Source of the DNA: Verrucomicrobiota bacterium | GTDB taxonomy: Bacteria > Verrucomicrobiota > Verrucomicrobiia > Limisphaerales > JADJPG01 | Assembly (NCBI GenBank): GCA_016713365.1 | Contig: JADJPG010000041.1 | Span: 1 to 61,209, forward strand | Direction: 5' to 3' | DNA length: 61,209 nt | The notes under the pieces: generated by a model | Seen by the model: the letters and a program-made list of their open reading frames with translations, nothing else | Database searches by the model: none | Told to the model about the DNA's origin: nothing | Made by a program: the position numbers and the translations under genes | Shown here: one piece after another, positions 31,001-39,519 of the stretch | Layout of the letters: the number at the start of each line of letters is the position of its first letter | Numbering within the stretch: the first letter of the stretch is position 1

Positions 31001-31131
31001 GCGTGATGTGCGGCGAATCGTAACGGAAGCAGGGCATCGCCGACAATCCGCTTTATTCGGACACCTTGTGCTGCGGGCGAGCGGCCAAATACCAAAATCA
31101 CGTTCGCCAGGCAACCGAACGCCACACGCTG

Positions 31132-31488
31132 TCACTCTGGGCGGTGATTCGTGCCACTCTGAACGTCTTTAACCTCAGTGACCACAATCTCCCGGACCAC
31201 CGGCTGACCGTCCGCGACTGCGGCGCGAAAGCTGGCCGGCACAGCGGCGAGGTAGGAAAGTTCCAATCGTTGGAGCGCGGTTTCGATGCGTCGCAGCATA
31301 CAGCCTCGAATGATGACCTCGTGTGTGGCAAAAATCAGGCGAAGGCGCTGTTCCTTCTCAGCGTTGTCGAACTCGGCGTGGATCAGTTGGTCATACTTCA
31401 GGAGGAGCGATTTTTCCGGGCTGACCTCGATGCGAAGCAGCTTGGCGGAGGCGTCACTCGCCCAACATTCGGGTGTTTTGGTGCTCAT
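31132..31488 (-). CDS. Small protein between relaxase and defence operon
   Basis: A 118-residue frame starting MSTKTPECWASDASAKLLRIEV and rich in helical, charged segments (HAEFDNAEKEQRLRLIF). I recognise no domain. Its ATG at 31488 lies 35 bp inside the end of the relaxase gene, in another frame, and it ends 132 bp before the defence helicase start. It could be the last conjugation gene or the first gene of the defence operon. Codon use looks like a real gene; the overlap makes me cautious. The 31001-31131 gap should contain the defence promoter if the operon has its own; no clear -35/-10 pair is visible. Confidence 0.5.
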   Translation of the reverse strand: MSTKTPECWASDASAKLLRIEVSPEKSLLLKYDQLIHAEFDNAEKEQRLRLIFATHEVIIRGCMLRRIETALQRLELSYLAAVPASFRAAVADGQPVVREIVVTEVKDVQSGTNHRPE

Positions 31489-34270
31489 GGTGTGAGGCGG
31501 TTGATGGTGTTCGTGGACGGAGGAAATTTACTCGACGAAGGTTAGCGACGGCGGTGCGTCCGAAGCGCAGCAATCGTCCCTGAAGCCTCCGCCAGAGCGG
31601 CGATGCGCTTCGTGAGCGAATACCACCGGCCAGTTCGAGCGCCAGTGGGCGATGGCCGGAGCGCAGGATGTTCTCGCGGAGTTGTTCCTTGTCCGGCGTG
31701 AAGATGCGGATGCCTCGACGACCGCGAGAGATGGAGACATACCACTGCTGCGCGTTCGTCGCTGCCTTGATGGTGGAGTCGGAAAACAGGACGTAATCCA
31801 CCGTCTTGCCCTGCGAGCCGTAGGAGGTGACGGCGTAGCCGGGCAGAAACTCACGGAAACTCGCGTCGAGCACGCGGCCGTCTGTCAACTCGACTCCGCC
31901 GTCAGGTCGCACAGATTCTACTGTGACCAATTCGCCGTTCGTCACGCGTGGGCCGGAAGCGAGCCTGCGGTTGGCTTTCACATGCAAGCGGTCGCCGGGC
32001 GAAACCTGAATCTCCCGTTCCAAGCAAACGGAGATTCGGTCGAGCTGCCGGTTTGAGACGGAGACGAACTTTCCCTCGACCTCAATCAACAAGCCGGACT
32101 TCAGGATGCCAGTGAGTTTGCCTTTCGCGCCCGGCTCGGCATCACGCACCTTCTGATTGAAGACAAGCACAGCTTCCGGCGGATAGAACCGCTCGTCTCG
32201 CTTTTGCGCGTTTGTTAGGTCCAGTTTATCCAAGACCTGAATTGGCGTGTCGTTCACGCCGAGCAATCCCTTCAACTTCAATGCATCGCGCACCTTTGAG
32301 TTCACGCGATGGACTTCGCTCCAAGTCTGCGACACGACGACGGTGGAAGCACCGCCCGTCGTCAGCTTGAGGAATTCGTCGGCCAGCCTGTCTGCTTGCT
32401 CACCGAGGCCGCACGGCAGCACCGCACCGATGGCCTCCAATCGCTCAAACGATTTAGGCAAGTCCCCGCTCGCGGCAGCTTCGACAGCGGCGCGGTAGCC
32501 TTCAATGCGAGCACGCTCATCCTTATCGCGGGCCAGCGTTGGATCTTGGCGACGGATACGGTGCAGCTCGACCGGCTTCACGCCAGCATGGCGCTCAATG
32601 GCGACGAGCGCGTCCGATGCCTCCACTGGCCCATGTTGTCTTGTGTCCCCGGACAGTATCAAACGTGCCTTCCGTTCGCGCACCAACCGCATGAGATCGA
32701 GCATCTGGCGACCGCCAATCTGTCCGGCCTCGTCCACCATCACGACTGCGCCGTGGGCGAGTTGGCCTCGTCTCAGAAAGCTGCTGACCGTTTGCGGTGG
32801 TGGGAATCCGGCCTTCTCCATTTCCACGACTTGCTGGCGCTGCGGGGCGAGCACCACAGCATTCCTTCCACCCTTGAGAATTTCCGTGACCAGTTCGTGA
32901 AGAACGAAACTCTTGCCCGTGCCAGCACCGCCGCGAAAGACCGAGACGAGATTCGTTGAACCCAACAACGATTCGAGGGCGATTCTCTGATCGTCATCCA
33001 GCTTTGGACTGACTCGTATCGTGCCCTCAACAAGCGGACTTCGCTCCCCAACACCGTCTTTCGCGGTGCGGACAATCTCCCATTCGCGCATCAGCACTTC
33101 TCGCAGCGTCACTTCCCCAGGACGAGCTTCATCCCGAATGTAGCCCCGCCGCTCAGTGAGACCCTTGAGTTCGGCTAGTGGGAAATCGCCACCACGCGCC
33201 CGACCGAGCGCCTCCTGCCACACCTGACATTCGGGCACAACCGAGTGCCGGTCGAACAAATGTTCCTCTGCCCACTCCACGGCTTCGCGTACGGACACCC
33301 TGTTGCCCTCCGTGGGACGTGGCGCGGACGGACGGCGAAGCTCGGCGAGCGTTTGCCGTTCTTCGCGGGTCAACTGTGCGTCCCACAATCGCCGCAGTTC
33401 GTCCCGCTTCAGGTCTTTTTGTTTCCGCGCCCGCTCCGCCGTCGCCAGGTTCTCACGCAGATCGTTCAGATTCCACTGAGCTAGTTCCGGTTTCTCGCGG
33501 AGCAACTTTTCCAATGCCCCATCAATCTCCGCGTGCCGTTTCGAGAAGCGGTCGCAGAGTTCATCCGTAACACCCTCGATTTGGAAATCACCTCGCGCGC
33601 GATTGCGGATGCCGTAACCGAAGCCACGAAGTTCTCGCGCGAGTTCGTGGTAATAGGCGTTCTCAGCAAACTTCCGTGCCCGCAACAGTTCGTGATTCTG
33701 AAGTGCTTTCCAGCGCCGCTCCTTCGGGTCATACGTCGCGTTGAAAACGATGCAATGCGTGTGGACATGTGGATCGAGCGCGCGGGACGTGTCGTGCGTG
33801 AACAGGGAGGCGACAAAGTTTCCCGTCATCCGGTCACTGACGGACTTCTTCGTGCGGACACGAGTCGCGGCAAACGCCTCAAACTCCTTCAACGCTGACC
33901 GAACGGCTCGCGCATGAGCCTCCAAGATGCGCTCATCGCCACCAACCAGCGCCGCCAGCGAAACTGACTTTGGCGGAGAAAACGTAAAGTCGTAGAAGAT
34001 GCGCCGGTTCGCCGCGAGATCGTCACCGTCCCGCCGCGTGGTCTTGAGCCGCTGCGTCAGCTTCTCGCCCGTGCCTGGATGTTGGTTCTCGCAAAGCCGC
34101 AGGAATTCCTCGGCCCGGACTTTCCCGGACAATCCCAGCCGTTGAGCGCCCACACCGAACCACTCGCCGGACACGCGTTGGCCTTCGTCGTAGTAATCCC
34201 CGACGCACAGGTGTTCCTCGAAGTAACCCTTCGCGTTCGTGAGGCTGTATTGCGTCTTCGCAGTGACCAC
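31454..34270 (-). CDS. MobF/TrwC-family conjugative relaxase-helicase
   Basis: The enzyme that nicks the transfer origin, stays covalently bound to the 5' end and unwinds the strand to be transferred. The N-terminus, VTAKTQYSLTNAKGYFEEHL with tyrosines Y16, Y26 and Y27, and the histidine triad HVHTHCIVFN are the HUH active site of TrwC/TraI relaxases. The C-terminal half is a RecD2-like helicase with Walker A GGAGTGKSF, Walker B MVDEAGQIG and LSGDTRQHGPVEASD. I chose GTG at 34270 because the family begins at VTAKTQ; the in-frame ATG at 34381 adds an unconserved stretch that crosses regulatory motif copy B. The protein is 938 residues. It lies divergent from the 34353 gene, with copy B between them. 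Confidence 0.92.
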   Translation of the reverse strand: MVTAKTQYSLTNAKGYFEEHLCVGDYYDEGQRVSGEWFGVGAQRLGLSGKVRAEEFLRLCENQHPGTGEKLTQRLKTTRRDGDDLAANRRIFYDFTFSPPKSVSLAALVGGDERILEAHARAVRSALKEFEAFAATRVRTKKSVSDRMTGNFVASLFTHDTSRALDPHVHTHCIVFNATYDPKERRWKALQNHELLRARKFAENAYYHELARELRGFGYGIRNRARGDFQIEGVTDELCDRFSKRHAEIDGALEKLLREKPELAQWNLNDLRENLATAERARKQKDLKRDELRRLWDAQLTREERQTLAELRRPSAPRPTEGNRVSVREAVEWAEEHLFDRHSVVPECQVWQEALGRARGGDFPLAELKGLTERRGYIRDEARPGEVTLREVLMREWEIVRTAKDGVGERSPLVEGTIRVSPKLDDDQRIALESLLGSTNLVSVFRGGAGTGKSFVLHELVTEILKGGRNAVVLAPQRQQVVEMEKAGFPPPQTVSSFLRRGQLAHGAVVMVDEAGQIGGRQMLDLMRLVRERKARLILSGDTRQHGPVEASDALVAIERHAGVKPVELHRIRRQDPTLARDKDERARIEGYRAAVEAAASGDLPKSFERLEAIGAVLPCGLGEQADRLADEFLKLTTGGASTVVVSQTWSEVHRVNSKVRDALKLKGLLGVNDTPIQVLDKLDLTNAQKRDERFYPPEAVLVFNQKVRDAEPGAKGKLTGILKSGLLIEVEGKFVSVSNRQLDRISVCLEREIQVSPGDRLHVKANRRLASGPRVTNGELVTVESVRPDGGVELTDGRVLDASFREFLPGYAVTSYGSQGKTVDYVLFSDSTIKAATNAQQWYVSISRGRRGIRIFTPDKEQLRENILRSGHRPLALELAGGIRSRSASPLWRRLQGRLLRFGRTAVANLRRVNFLRPRTPSTASHHEHQNTRMLGE

Positions 34271-34295
34271 GCCCCGGACACTACCCGGACTGTCC

Positions 34296-34325
34296 GCGCA
34301 TTTTGTGTATGTGATACATCTTCGC
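34296..34325 (+). promoter_or_regulatory. Recurrent element motif, copy B (between relaxase and the 34353 gene)
   Basis: CATTTTGTGT-ATG-TGATACATCTTCGC, oriented towards the gene at 34353 (27 bp downstream) and in the divergent interval with the relaxase start at 34270. It contains TGTAT-GTG-ATACA, a palindrome of two 5-bp arms. It differs from copy A in only 3 of 24-27 positions. It may be an operator/promoter serving both directions. Confidence 0.65.
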
Positions 34326-34352
34326 AGGACGGCTTCCTGTTTGACTGCGGAC

Positions 34353-34625
34353 ATGAACGAGACCGCGACCGAAGCCAACAAGCTTTGGGGTATCTACCAC
34401 ACCGACCGGGAATACGCGCGCACGGTGGGCGATCCGTTACGCACCGTCGTTGAAGCGCCCACAAAACTCGCCGCCGAGGAAGCCGCCGCGCGACTCGGTT
34501 TCGGTGAGCCGTGGGCGCATCCCATCAGTCGTGAGCAAGTGAACCGCGCGCAATGGCTGTCCCAGCGAAGGCCGGGCCACCGGCAGGAACTCGTGCACAA
34601 GAAGTCACGCGGTGTTCGAGTCTGA
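34353..34625 (+). CDS. Small protein, first gene downstream of motif B
   Basis: A 90-residue basic protein starting MNETATEANKLWGIYHTDREYARTVGDP. The middle part TKLAAEEAAARLGFGEPWAHPIS reads like a compact alpha/beta fold; I cannot name it. The ATG at 34353 is the first after copy B of the repeated motif. It is followed after 12 bp by another small gene with a strong ribosome binding site. Both probably belong to the mobilisation set because they sit beside the relaxase and before the coupling-protein operon. Confidence 0.6.
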   Translation: MNETATEANKLWGIYHTDREYARTVGDPLRTVVEAPTKLAAEEAAARLGFGEPWAHPISREQVNRAQWLSQRRPGHRQELVHKKSRGVRV

Positions 34626-34637
34626 AAGGAGGATGTC

Positions 34638-34898
34638 ATGGTTCAACCTACCCAACGTAAGATCGCCGCTGCCATCCGTGTTCTGGATTCCTTGCGCCAA
34701 TCCATTGACGCCGCTGACAGCCATGAGGCTCGCAAGAGCGCACCAGAAAGTTCCCAGGAGCGTCATCTTCGCCTGACCAAGAGCCGCATTGTCGAACGGC
34801 TTGCAAGCATCGAAGAGAGCGTCGCAGAACTCCGTCGGTGGGCACAGGAACTCAGCCAACCGCAGACGCAAACCCGCCGCTATGGAAATCCCGTTTAA
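34638..34898 (+). CDS. Small coiled-coil protein of the mobilisation region
   Basis: An 86-residue protein with a predicted helical C-terminal half (SRIVERLASIEESVAELRRWAQEL), likely a short coiled coil for dimer formation. It has an unusually good Shine-Dalgarno (AAAGGAGG) 6 bp before the ATG at 34638, which decides the start. No family is recognised. Small helical DNA-binding accessory proteins next to a relaxase are common in MobF systems, so an oriT-binding role is possible but unproven. Confidence 0.6.
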   Translation: MVQPTQRKIAAAIRVLDSLRQSIDAADSHEARKSAPESSQERHLRLTKSRIVERLASIEESVAELRRWAQELSQPQTQTRRYGNPV

Positions 34899-35109
34899 CA
34901 CAGGGCACGCCCTACCCCTAACTTTCGTTAGGTTTTTGCGTCCGCGAAGCAGTCGCGGAGCACGCGCGGAATATCCGCGCAACGGATGCGCAAGAGCGCA
35001 TTGCGGCGGCCACGGAATCGACCTCGATTTGGACGTATCCACGCCGCATCCGCGACCTCGGCAGAGCGGCAAACTGTCCATCGCCGTGGCATTTCCGACG
35101 GAATGTCTA

Positions 35110-35218
35110 TGTCCGCAGTCAGTCCATATCCATGGGCCAGAAGCATCCGCGATTGATCCGCAGAAGCGGAATGTCCGCGCACTGTCCGCGGATTGTCCGC
35201 GAGCAGGCATTGTCCGCA
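35110..35218 (+). repeat. Helically phased TCCGC repeats (iteron-like) in the 34899-35320 non-coding region
   Basis: The 5-mer TCCGC starts at 35112, 35146, 35157, 35174, 35185, 35196 and 35213. Successive distances are 34, 11, 17, 11, 11 and 17 bp; most copies extend to TGTCCGCG or ATCCGCG. Further copies lie at 34941, 34974, 35049 and 35314. GCGGA-ATG-TCCGC (35166-35178) and TCCGCGGA give dyads. The whole 34899-35320 interval lacks a credible gene. Candidates are oriT, a plasmid-type origin, or the binding site of the DNA-binding protein encoded just downstream at 35321 and of the ParA-like protein. Confidence 0.55.
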
Positions 35219-35320
35219 AACTGGTCGGCTACCCGGCATCTCCACGACTAATCAGCGGACACGAACACGTTTCGTTCCGTCCACGCTTTCGGCAACACCA
35301 CGATCCCGGAGCATCCGCGT

Positions 35321-35749
35321 ATGTCCTCATTTGACCCAGCCACCGTCCGGCAGGCGGTCGCGGAATTCACGCCGCGCCGGCCACAGAAGTTCCAGGAACT
35401 GTCCCCGGCAAGGGAAGTCATCGTCGAGCTTCGGCAAAAGCGCGCCTCCTATCGGGCGATTGCCGAATTGCTGACGCAGCATTGTCTGCCCATCAGCAAA
35501 ACGGCTGTCGCCGCGTTCTGCCATGAAGTCCTCGGTGAAATCGTACGACCGAAACGGCGACCAAATCGAAAGCGTCCGCCCGCGCCCGCGCCGAACAATG
35601 GGAACGGCCACGCGCCTCTGCCTTCATCCGAGCCGCCGTCTGTGGACACGGACACGGCGAATGATACCAACGGCGCGGAGACGTTGGCCTCACGGACACG
35701 AGGCCCACGCATCGCCCAGGTGCGAATGCTCAACCCGAAACTCACATGA
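35321..35749 (+). CDS. Putative DNA-binding mobilisation accessory protein
   Basis: A 142-residue protein. Residues 22-70 (PAREVIVELRQKRASYRAIAELL..., then SKTAVAAFCHEVLG) form a clear helix-turn-helix-like unit of the kind seen in small mobilisation or resolvase-like DNA binders. The rest is a Pro/Asn-rich, probably disordered tail (PKRRPNRKRPPAPAPNNGNG). It starts at 35321 just after the phased TCCGC repeats and overlaps the ParA-like gene by 4 bp (ATGA). By position it could be the partner that binds the repeats, in the manner of MobC or ParB. No ribbon-helix-helix motif is visible. Confidence 0.65.
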   Translation: MSSFDPATVRQAVAEFTPRRPQKFQELSPAREVIVELRQKRASYRAIAELLTQHCLPISKTAVAAFCHEVLGEIVRPKRRPNRKRPPAPAPNNGNGHAPLPSSEPPSVDTDTANDTNGAETLASRTRGPRIAQVRMLNPKLT

Positions 35750-36408
35750 ACAAGCGTCTCGATATGGTCATCAACGGCAAAGGCGGTGTCGGGAAGAGCT
35801 TCTTCGCCGTGAACTTCGTCCAGTTCCTCAAGGACAAGGCCATCGGCCACGTCGCCATCGACAGCGACAACGAGAACTCGACCTTGAAGCGGTTTCATCC
35901 CGAGGCGCGATTCCTCGACCTTGCCAGCCGCCGGGAACTCGATTCCATCTTCGCCGCGCTGGAGAAATCGAACCTCGTGGTGGTGGATTGCCGTGCCGCC
36001 TCGACCGACCTGTTCCTCGACTACTTCGCCGAAGTGGACCTGCCGACCATTTTGTCAGGCTCTGGGCGTCGCTTGACCCTCGTGATGCCGGTCAATCACG
36101 AGCTCGACAGCGTGGACCAGCTTCAGCGGTTGGCTGAACATCTGGGAAAGACGAGCAGCTACCTGGTCGTCCGCAATGCGGCCCACAGCGACAGCTTTGC
36201 CTTGTTCGATGCGGCTGAAATCCGGGAACGGCTCAAGGACGAACTTGCCGGGCGCGAAATCACCATGCCCCGAATGCAAGACTGGCTCGTCGAGGCGCTG
36301 AACCGCGAGAACATCACCGTCACCAGCGCCACCAAGCATCCTGCGTTCAGCCTGCTCGACCGTCAGCGGCTGCTGACGTGGCAGCGGCGGCTCTACGCGG
36401 AACGCTGA
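35746..36408 (+). CDS. ParA/MinD-like ATPase (TraL/MobD type)
   Basis: A 220-residue deviant-Walker ATPase: GKGGVGKSF at residues 11-19, switch region IDSDNENST with the Asp of ParA proteins, and VVVDCRAA as Walker B. The overall length matches TraL/MobD ATPases encoded beside coupling proteins of conjugative plasmids, rather than the longer partitioning ParA proteins. It may position the relaxosome or help keep the element. It is translationally coupled to the DNA-binding protein upstream (4-bp overlap) and followed after 30 bp by the small gene before the coupling protein. Confidence 0.85.
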   Translation: MNKRLDMVINGKGGVGKSFFAVNFVQFLKDKAIGHVAIDSDNENSTLKRFHPEARFLDLASRRELDSIFAALEKSNLVVVDCRAASTDLFLDYFAEVDLPTILSGSGRRLTLVMPVNHELDSVDQLQRLAEHLGKTSSYLVVRNAAHSDSFALFDAAEIRERLKDELAGREITMPRMQDWLVEALNRENITVTSATKHPAFSLLDRQRLLTWQRRLYAER

Positions 36409-36438
36409 TTCCGCCGCGCCGCTGCTTCTGCCCGCGAA

Positions 36439-36810
36439 ATGAAGAGGCCCGACAATGGAGCTCCCAACTTCGAGGACGAATTCGAGCGCGCCGTAGCCGA
36501 TTGGCGGGAACGCCATCGGCTACGCGAGGACGACGCGGTGCTGCTGCTGGTGGACTTCTTCCGCATCCACCAACGGCATTGGGACGACCTTCGCCGACGT
36601 GAACTTCCGTCCTTCGAGCAATTCCGGGGCGACATCACCAAGCTCATCGAGGATCACGCTCCGTTCAAGAACACGCCTGGGCCTTGCCGAACAGTTGAGG
36701 CACCCATCCGGGCGGAGGCCGGACAGCGATGGTCACGCGCACCGCCGCTTGGCTGGCCGCGCTGGCCGGCGGACTCGCCGGGCTATTTGCTGGGGAGGGC
36801 ATGGCCGTGA
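36439..36810 (+). CDS. Small protein before the coupling protein (C-terminus doubtful)
   Basis: The first 77 residues (MKRPDNGAPNFEDEFERAV..., FFRIHQRHWDDLRRRELPSFEQFRGDITKLIEDHA) are a convincing acidic/helical protein. After about 36670 this frame turns Pro/Arg/Trp-rich and looks out of phase. In another frame the sequence VTRTAAWLAALAGGLAGLFAGEG (from 36729) gives a good membrane helix that may be the true C-terminus, reached by one or two indels near 36675-36725. The stop at 36808-36810 overlaps the coupling-protein ATG at 36801. The function is unknown; a T4CP-associated small membrane protein is plausible. Confidence 0.5.
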   Translation: MKRPDNGAPNFEDEFERAVADWRERHRLREDDAVLLLVDFFRIHQRHWDDLRRRELPSFEQFRGDITKLIEDHAPFKNTPGPCRTVEAPIRAEAGQRWSRAPPLGWPRWPADSPGYLLGRAWP

Positions 36811-38282
36811 AACTCCTTCCATTCAGCCCAATCAACCTTCCGCCGGACCTGCAATCTTCCGGCTCGCGCACCAACGAGTCCTGTATCGCGGGCGGCTGCT
36901 TTGGCGGTGATCGCACTCTGGCTTCCTGTTCGTCCCGCGCGGAAGATCCGCCTCGTCGCTCGACTGGGCAGCCTGGTCTGGAAGCGCAATCAGTTCTGTC
37001 GCGGCTGGCTCATCACCGGGGACACGGGTTCGGGCAAAACGAGTTCCGGCATCAACCAGATTGCGCACCAGGTCTTCCAGAACGAGCCGTGCTGGGGCGG
37101 GCTGTGCATTGACGAGAAAGGCGTCTATTGGGAGACACTGGCGGCGATGGCCCGCCACTACGGGCGCGAAGCGGACTTGATTCACCTGCAAATCCGCGAG
37201 GACGACACTCACCCGCACTGGATTCCAGCCCATCGCTACAACCTCACCGGTGATCGCACCATCCCCTTCACGACCTACGCCAAGTTTGTCGTGGACACCG
37301 CGACGAGTCTCGGCCAGGGGGGCGACAAGGGGTTCTTCAAAAGCCAGGCGCAGACGCACATCGCCCACGCGCTCGAACTGCTCTACGAGATGAAGCGCCC
37401 TGTGACTCTGCTCGGCGCGTTCGAGCTGCTGTCGAACCGCGACCAGCTTGAGGAAACGACTGAAGACCTCGCGGATCTGCTGGAGACGCCACGCCGCGCC
37501 GCCGTCCGCGCGCATTTCTTGAATCGCTTCCTCAACCAGCCCGATGAACAGCTTGGCGGCGTCCGCGAGACCATCGGGAATTACCTCCAATACTTTCTGA
37601 CGCCCGAGGTCGCCGAAGTGTTCTGCACGGACTCCAGCACCTTTGACTACGCCGCCATCGATCAGGGCAGGATCATCCTCACGACCATGCCGCAGAAGTT
37701 CCAGACGGAGCGGCGCTACGTGAACACCTTCCTCAAGTTGCTCTATTACAACCATGCCTTACGCCGATTCGACAATCCCGAGCGGAACGGGCCAAGGACA
37801 ACTTGCTGATCCTCTGGGCTGACGAGGCCCAGCGTTTCATGACCGCCAGCGAGGATGGCACCAGCGACTACAACTGCGTGGACGTCATCCGCGAGGCCGG
37901 CGCCACCATCGTTGCCGCCGCGCAGTCCACGACCTCGCTCATTCCGCCCCTCGGCCACGACAAATCCCGGGTGCTCACCCTCAATCTTCGCAACCGGCTC
38001 ATCTTCCGCGCTGCCGACGAAGGCGACGCCATTCAAGCCGCCGATTTCATCGGCAAGAAGCGCGTCGTGAAACGCTCGTGGGGCTACAGCGCCGGCAAGC
38101 GCAACGTGAACTATTCCGAGACGGAGGAGCACAAGCTCAAGCCCCACAAGCTCCGCAACCTTCGCGACCACGAGTGCGTCCTTGTCCACTGCGAACGCGG
38201 CTTCCGCCGTGTGACTCTGCCGCCACTCGAACCCGACGGGAAAACGGCGGCGTGGTTCTCCAAGTTGCGCCGGTGGTTCTGA
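36801..38282 (+). CDS. VirD4/TraG-type type IV coupling protein (two frameshifts)
   Basis: The hexameric ATPase that brings the relaxosome to the secretion channel. The start is ATG at 36801 (MAVKLLPFSPINLPPDL). The frame changes by one base near 36860-36895 into the continuation AALAVIALWLPVRPARKI, a membrane helix. Walker A is GDTGSGKTSSG, followed by CIDEKGVYWET. A second single-base loss near 37790 moves DNPER to AKDNLLILWADEAQRF, the Walker B region. The C-terminus ends AAWFSKLRRWF at 38282. All ATPase landmarks are present once the shifts are repaired, giving about 493 residues. This is shorter than typical VirD4 (600+) and may lack most of the all-alpha domain. Confidence 0.82.
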
Positions 38283-38683
38283 TCTGAGTCCTCTTTCCTC
38301 GCGCAATGCACGCAATTGCCCCCTTTTGGCCCGACGCAGCGCCCTTGCTGTCGAAGGCGAGTGTCGGTAAACTTCGTATCGCTGCCAGTGTCAGCACTGT
38401 GATGATGTAACAAACAAACCATATTTTGCGTCGCAACGGCTCGGTCCACGAGAAAACCGCGAACTTTCATTGAAGGACGAGAGAGCCGCCGAAGCACGCG
38501 CCCAATCGGGCGCGGCTTGGCGTGCTTCTCTCAAAGGCGCTTCGCGGTGCCTCTCGTGGGTGCGCGTTGAGTTCGCGCCCCTTCTTTTCTTTTTGTGCAT
38601 AACTCAGCGTTGTGCTCCGTCCAACGAATCGGTAATGGATTACTTTCGGAAGGTGGGGGCGGTTTAAGCAGTAACGGACGCCT
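38283..38683. other. Non-coding interval with stable inverted repeats
   Basis: About 400 bp without a credible gene. The strongest structure is CGCGCCC-AATC-GGGCGCG at 38497-38514 nested in GAAGCACGC (38491-38499) and GCGTGCTTC (38520-38528). A second repeat, AGGCGCTTCGCGGTGCCT, lies just after. A C/T-rich stretch at 38580-38596 follows. The hairpins could end the coupling-protein operon or be part of a small RNA or transfer origin. Short frames within it are GC-driven and I do not accept them. Confidence 0.4.
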
Positions 38684-39518
38684 GTGAGCGCCACCGTCCA
38701 ACAAAGTCGTTTCCGCAGCGGTCAACTTCGCGAGAAGTCGCCCGTCACACGGGGTCGTAGGCATGGAGTCGCTCGGACCTGGCACCCCAATGGCATCCTC
38801 GCCACCGAGCAACGCTTCAAGAATGGTCTTCTCCACGGTCGCTGCCGCCAATGGGGCGAGTCGGGCAAGCTGCTCGGGGAATTCGGGATGAGCCACGGGA
38901 CTGGCGTTCAGCGCGAATGGCACGACAACGGGCAACTCAAAATTGAGGTTTCGACCGTCGGCGGGCAATTCTGCGGTCGCAACCGAATCTGGCTTCGCGA
39001 CGGGACGCTCATCTCCGAGCGGTTCTACTTGCACGGGAGGCAGGTGACGCCGGACAGATACGCCCAGGCTGCCGCCAAGGACGAATCGCTTCCACGTTAC
39101 ACTGATAAACCCGCACGGCTTCCGAAGAAATCATTGACGACGATGCGGCGAATCCATCAGAACTTCATTGTGGGCGTTTTGGAGAAGCCCGGGCAGAAAG
39201 AGGCTCGCTCGTGGTTCAGCAGAGGTGCCGACGCAAAGCGGACACACTCGCTTGGACGCTTTCGCTCGGAACGGAGCGCCGTTGCCTTCATTGAATCGCT
39301 TTATGCTGCGGGCGCAACCGAGGTGATCATGCCCGGCATCTATCGAGACAAGCGGGGCAATGAGTTCGCCGACTGGATTGGTCGTCCGTCTGCCGAGATC
39401 GAAAGCTGTCCGCGATCGCATCCGCAAGGTGTGCGCGACGCTCCGCCGTCGTTCGCTCGGCGTAGTTCAGCCTGACCGCGACATCGGCGAATCCCATCTC
39501 TACATCTCAATGGAGTAG
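38684..39518 (+). CDS. YwqK-like MORN-variant repeat protein (frameshifted near the end)
   Basis: The N-terminal half has four MORN-variant units of the YwqK kind (HGVARTWHPNGILATEQRF, HGRCRQWGESGKLLGEF, GTGVQREWHDNGQLKIEV, FCGRNRIWLRDGTLISERF). The C-terminal half is a separate compact domain (SWFSRGADAKRTHSLGRF..., AAGATEVIMPGIYRDKRGNEFADW). The frame is broken near 39378: deleting one A gives DWLVVRLPRSKAVRDRIRKVC and then GVVQPDRDIGESHLYISME with a stop at 39518, which looks genuine, whereas the listed frame ends in a Pro/Arg/Ser tail. YwqK proteins are often called antitoxins of contact toxins, but the evidence for that here is nil. GTG start. It converges with the AAA+ gene, 1 bp apart. 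Confidence 0.7.
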
Positions 39519-39519
39519 T

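Noticed and set aside
34789..35334. 181-aa plus-strand frame over the phased repeats
   Set aside because: Starts inside another gene, has Arg/Pro/His-rich composition and is explained by the TCCGC repeats.
38600..38705. Two GTCCAAC boxes (RYYYAAC-like) suggesting an integron attC site
   Set aside because: No matching GTTRRRY partner and no folded attC arms; no integron integrase is present.
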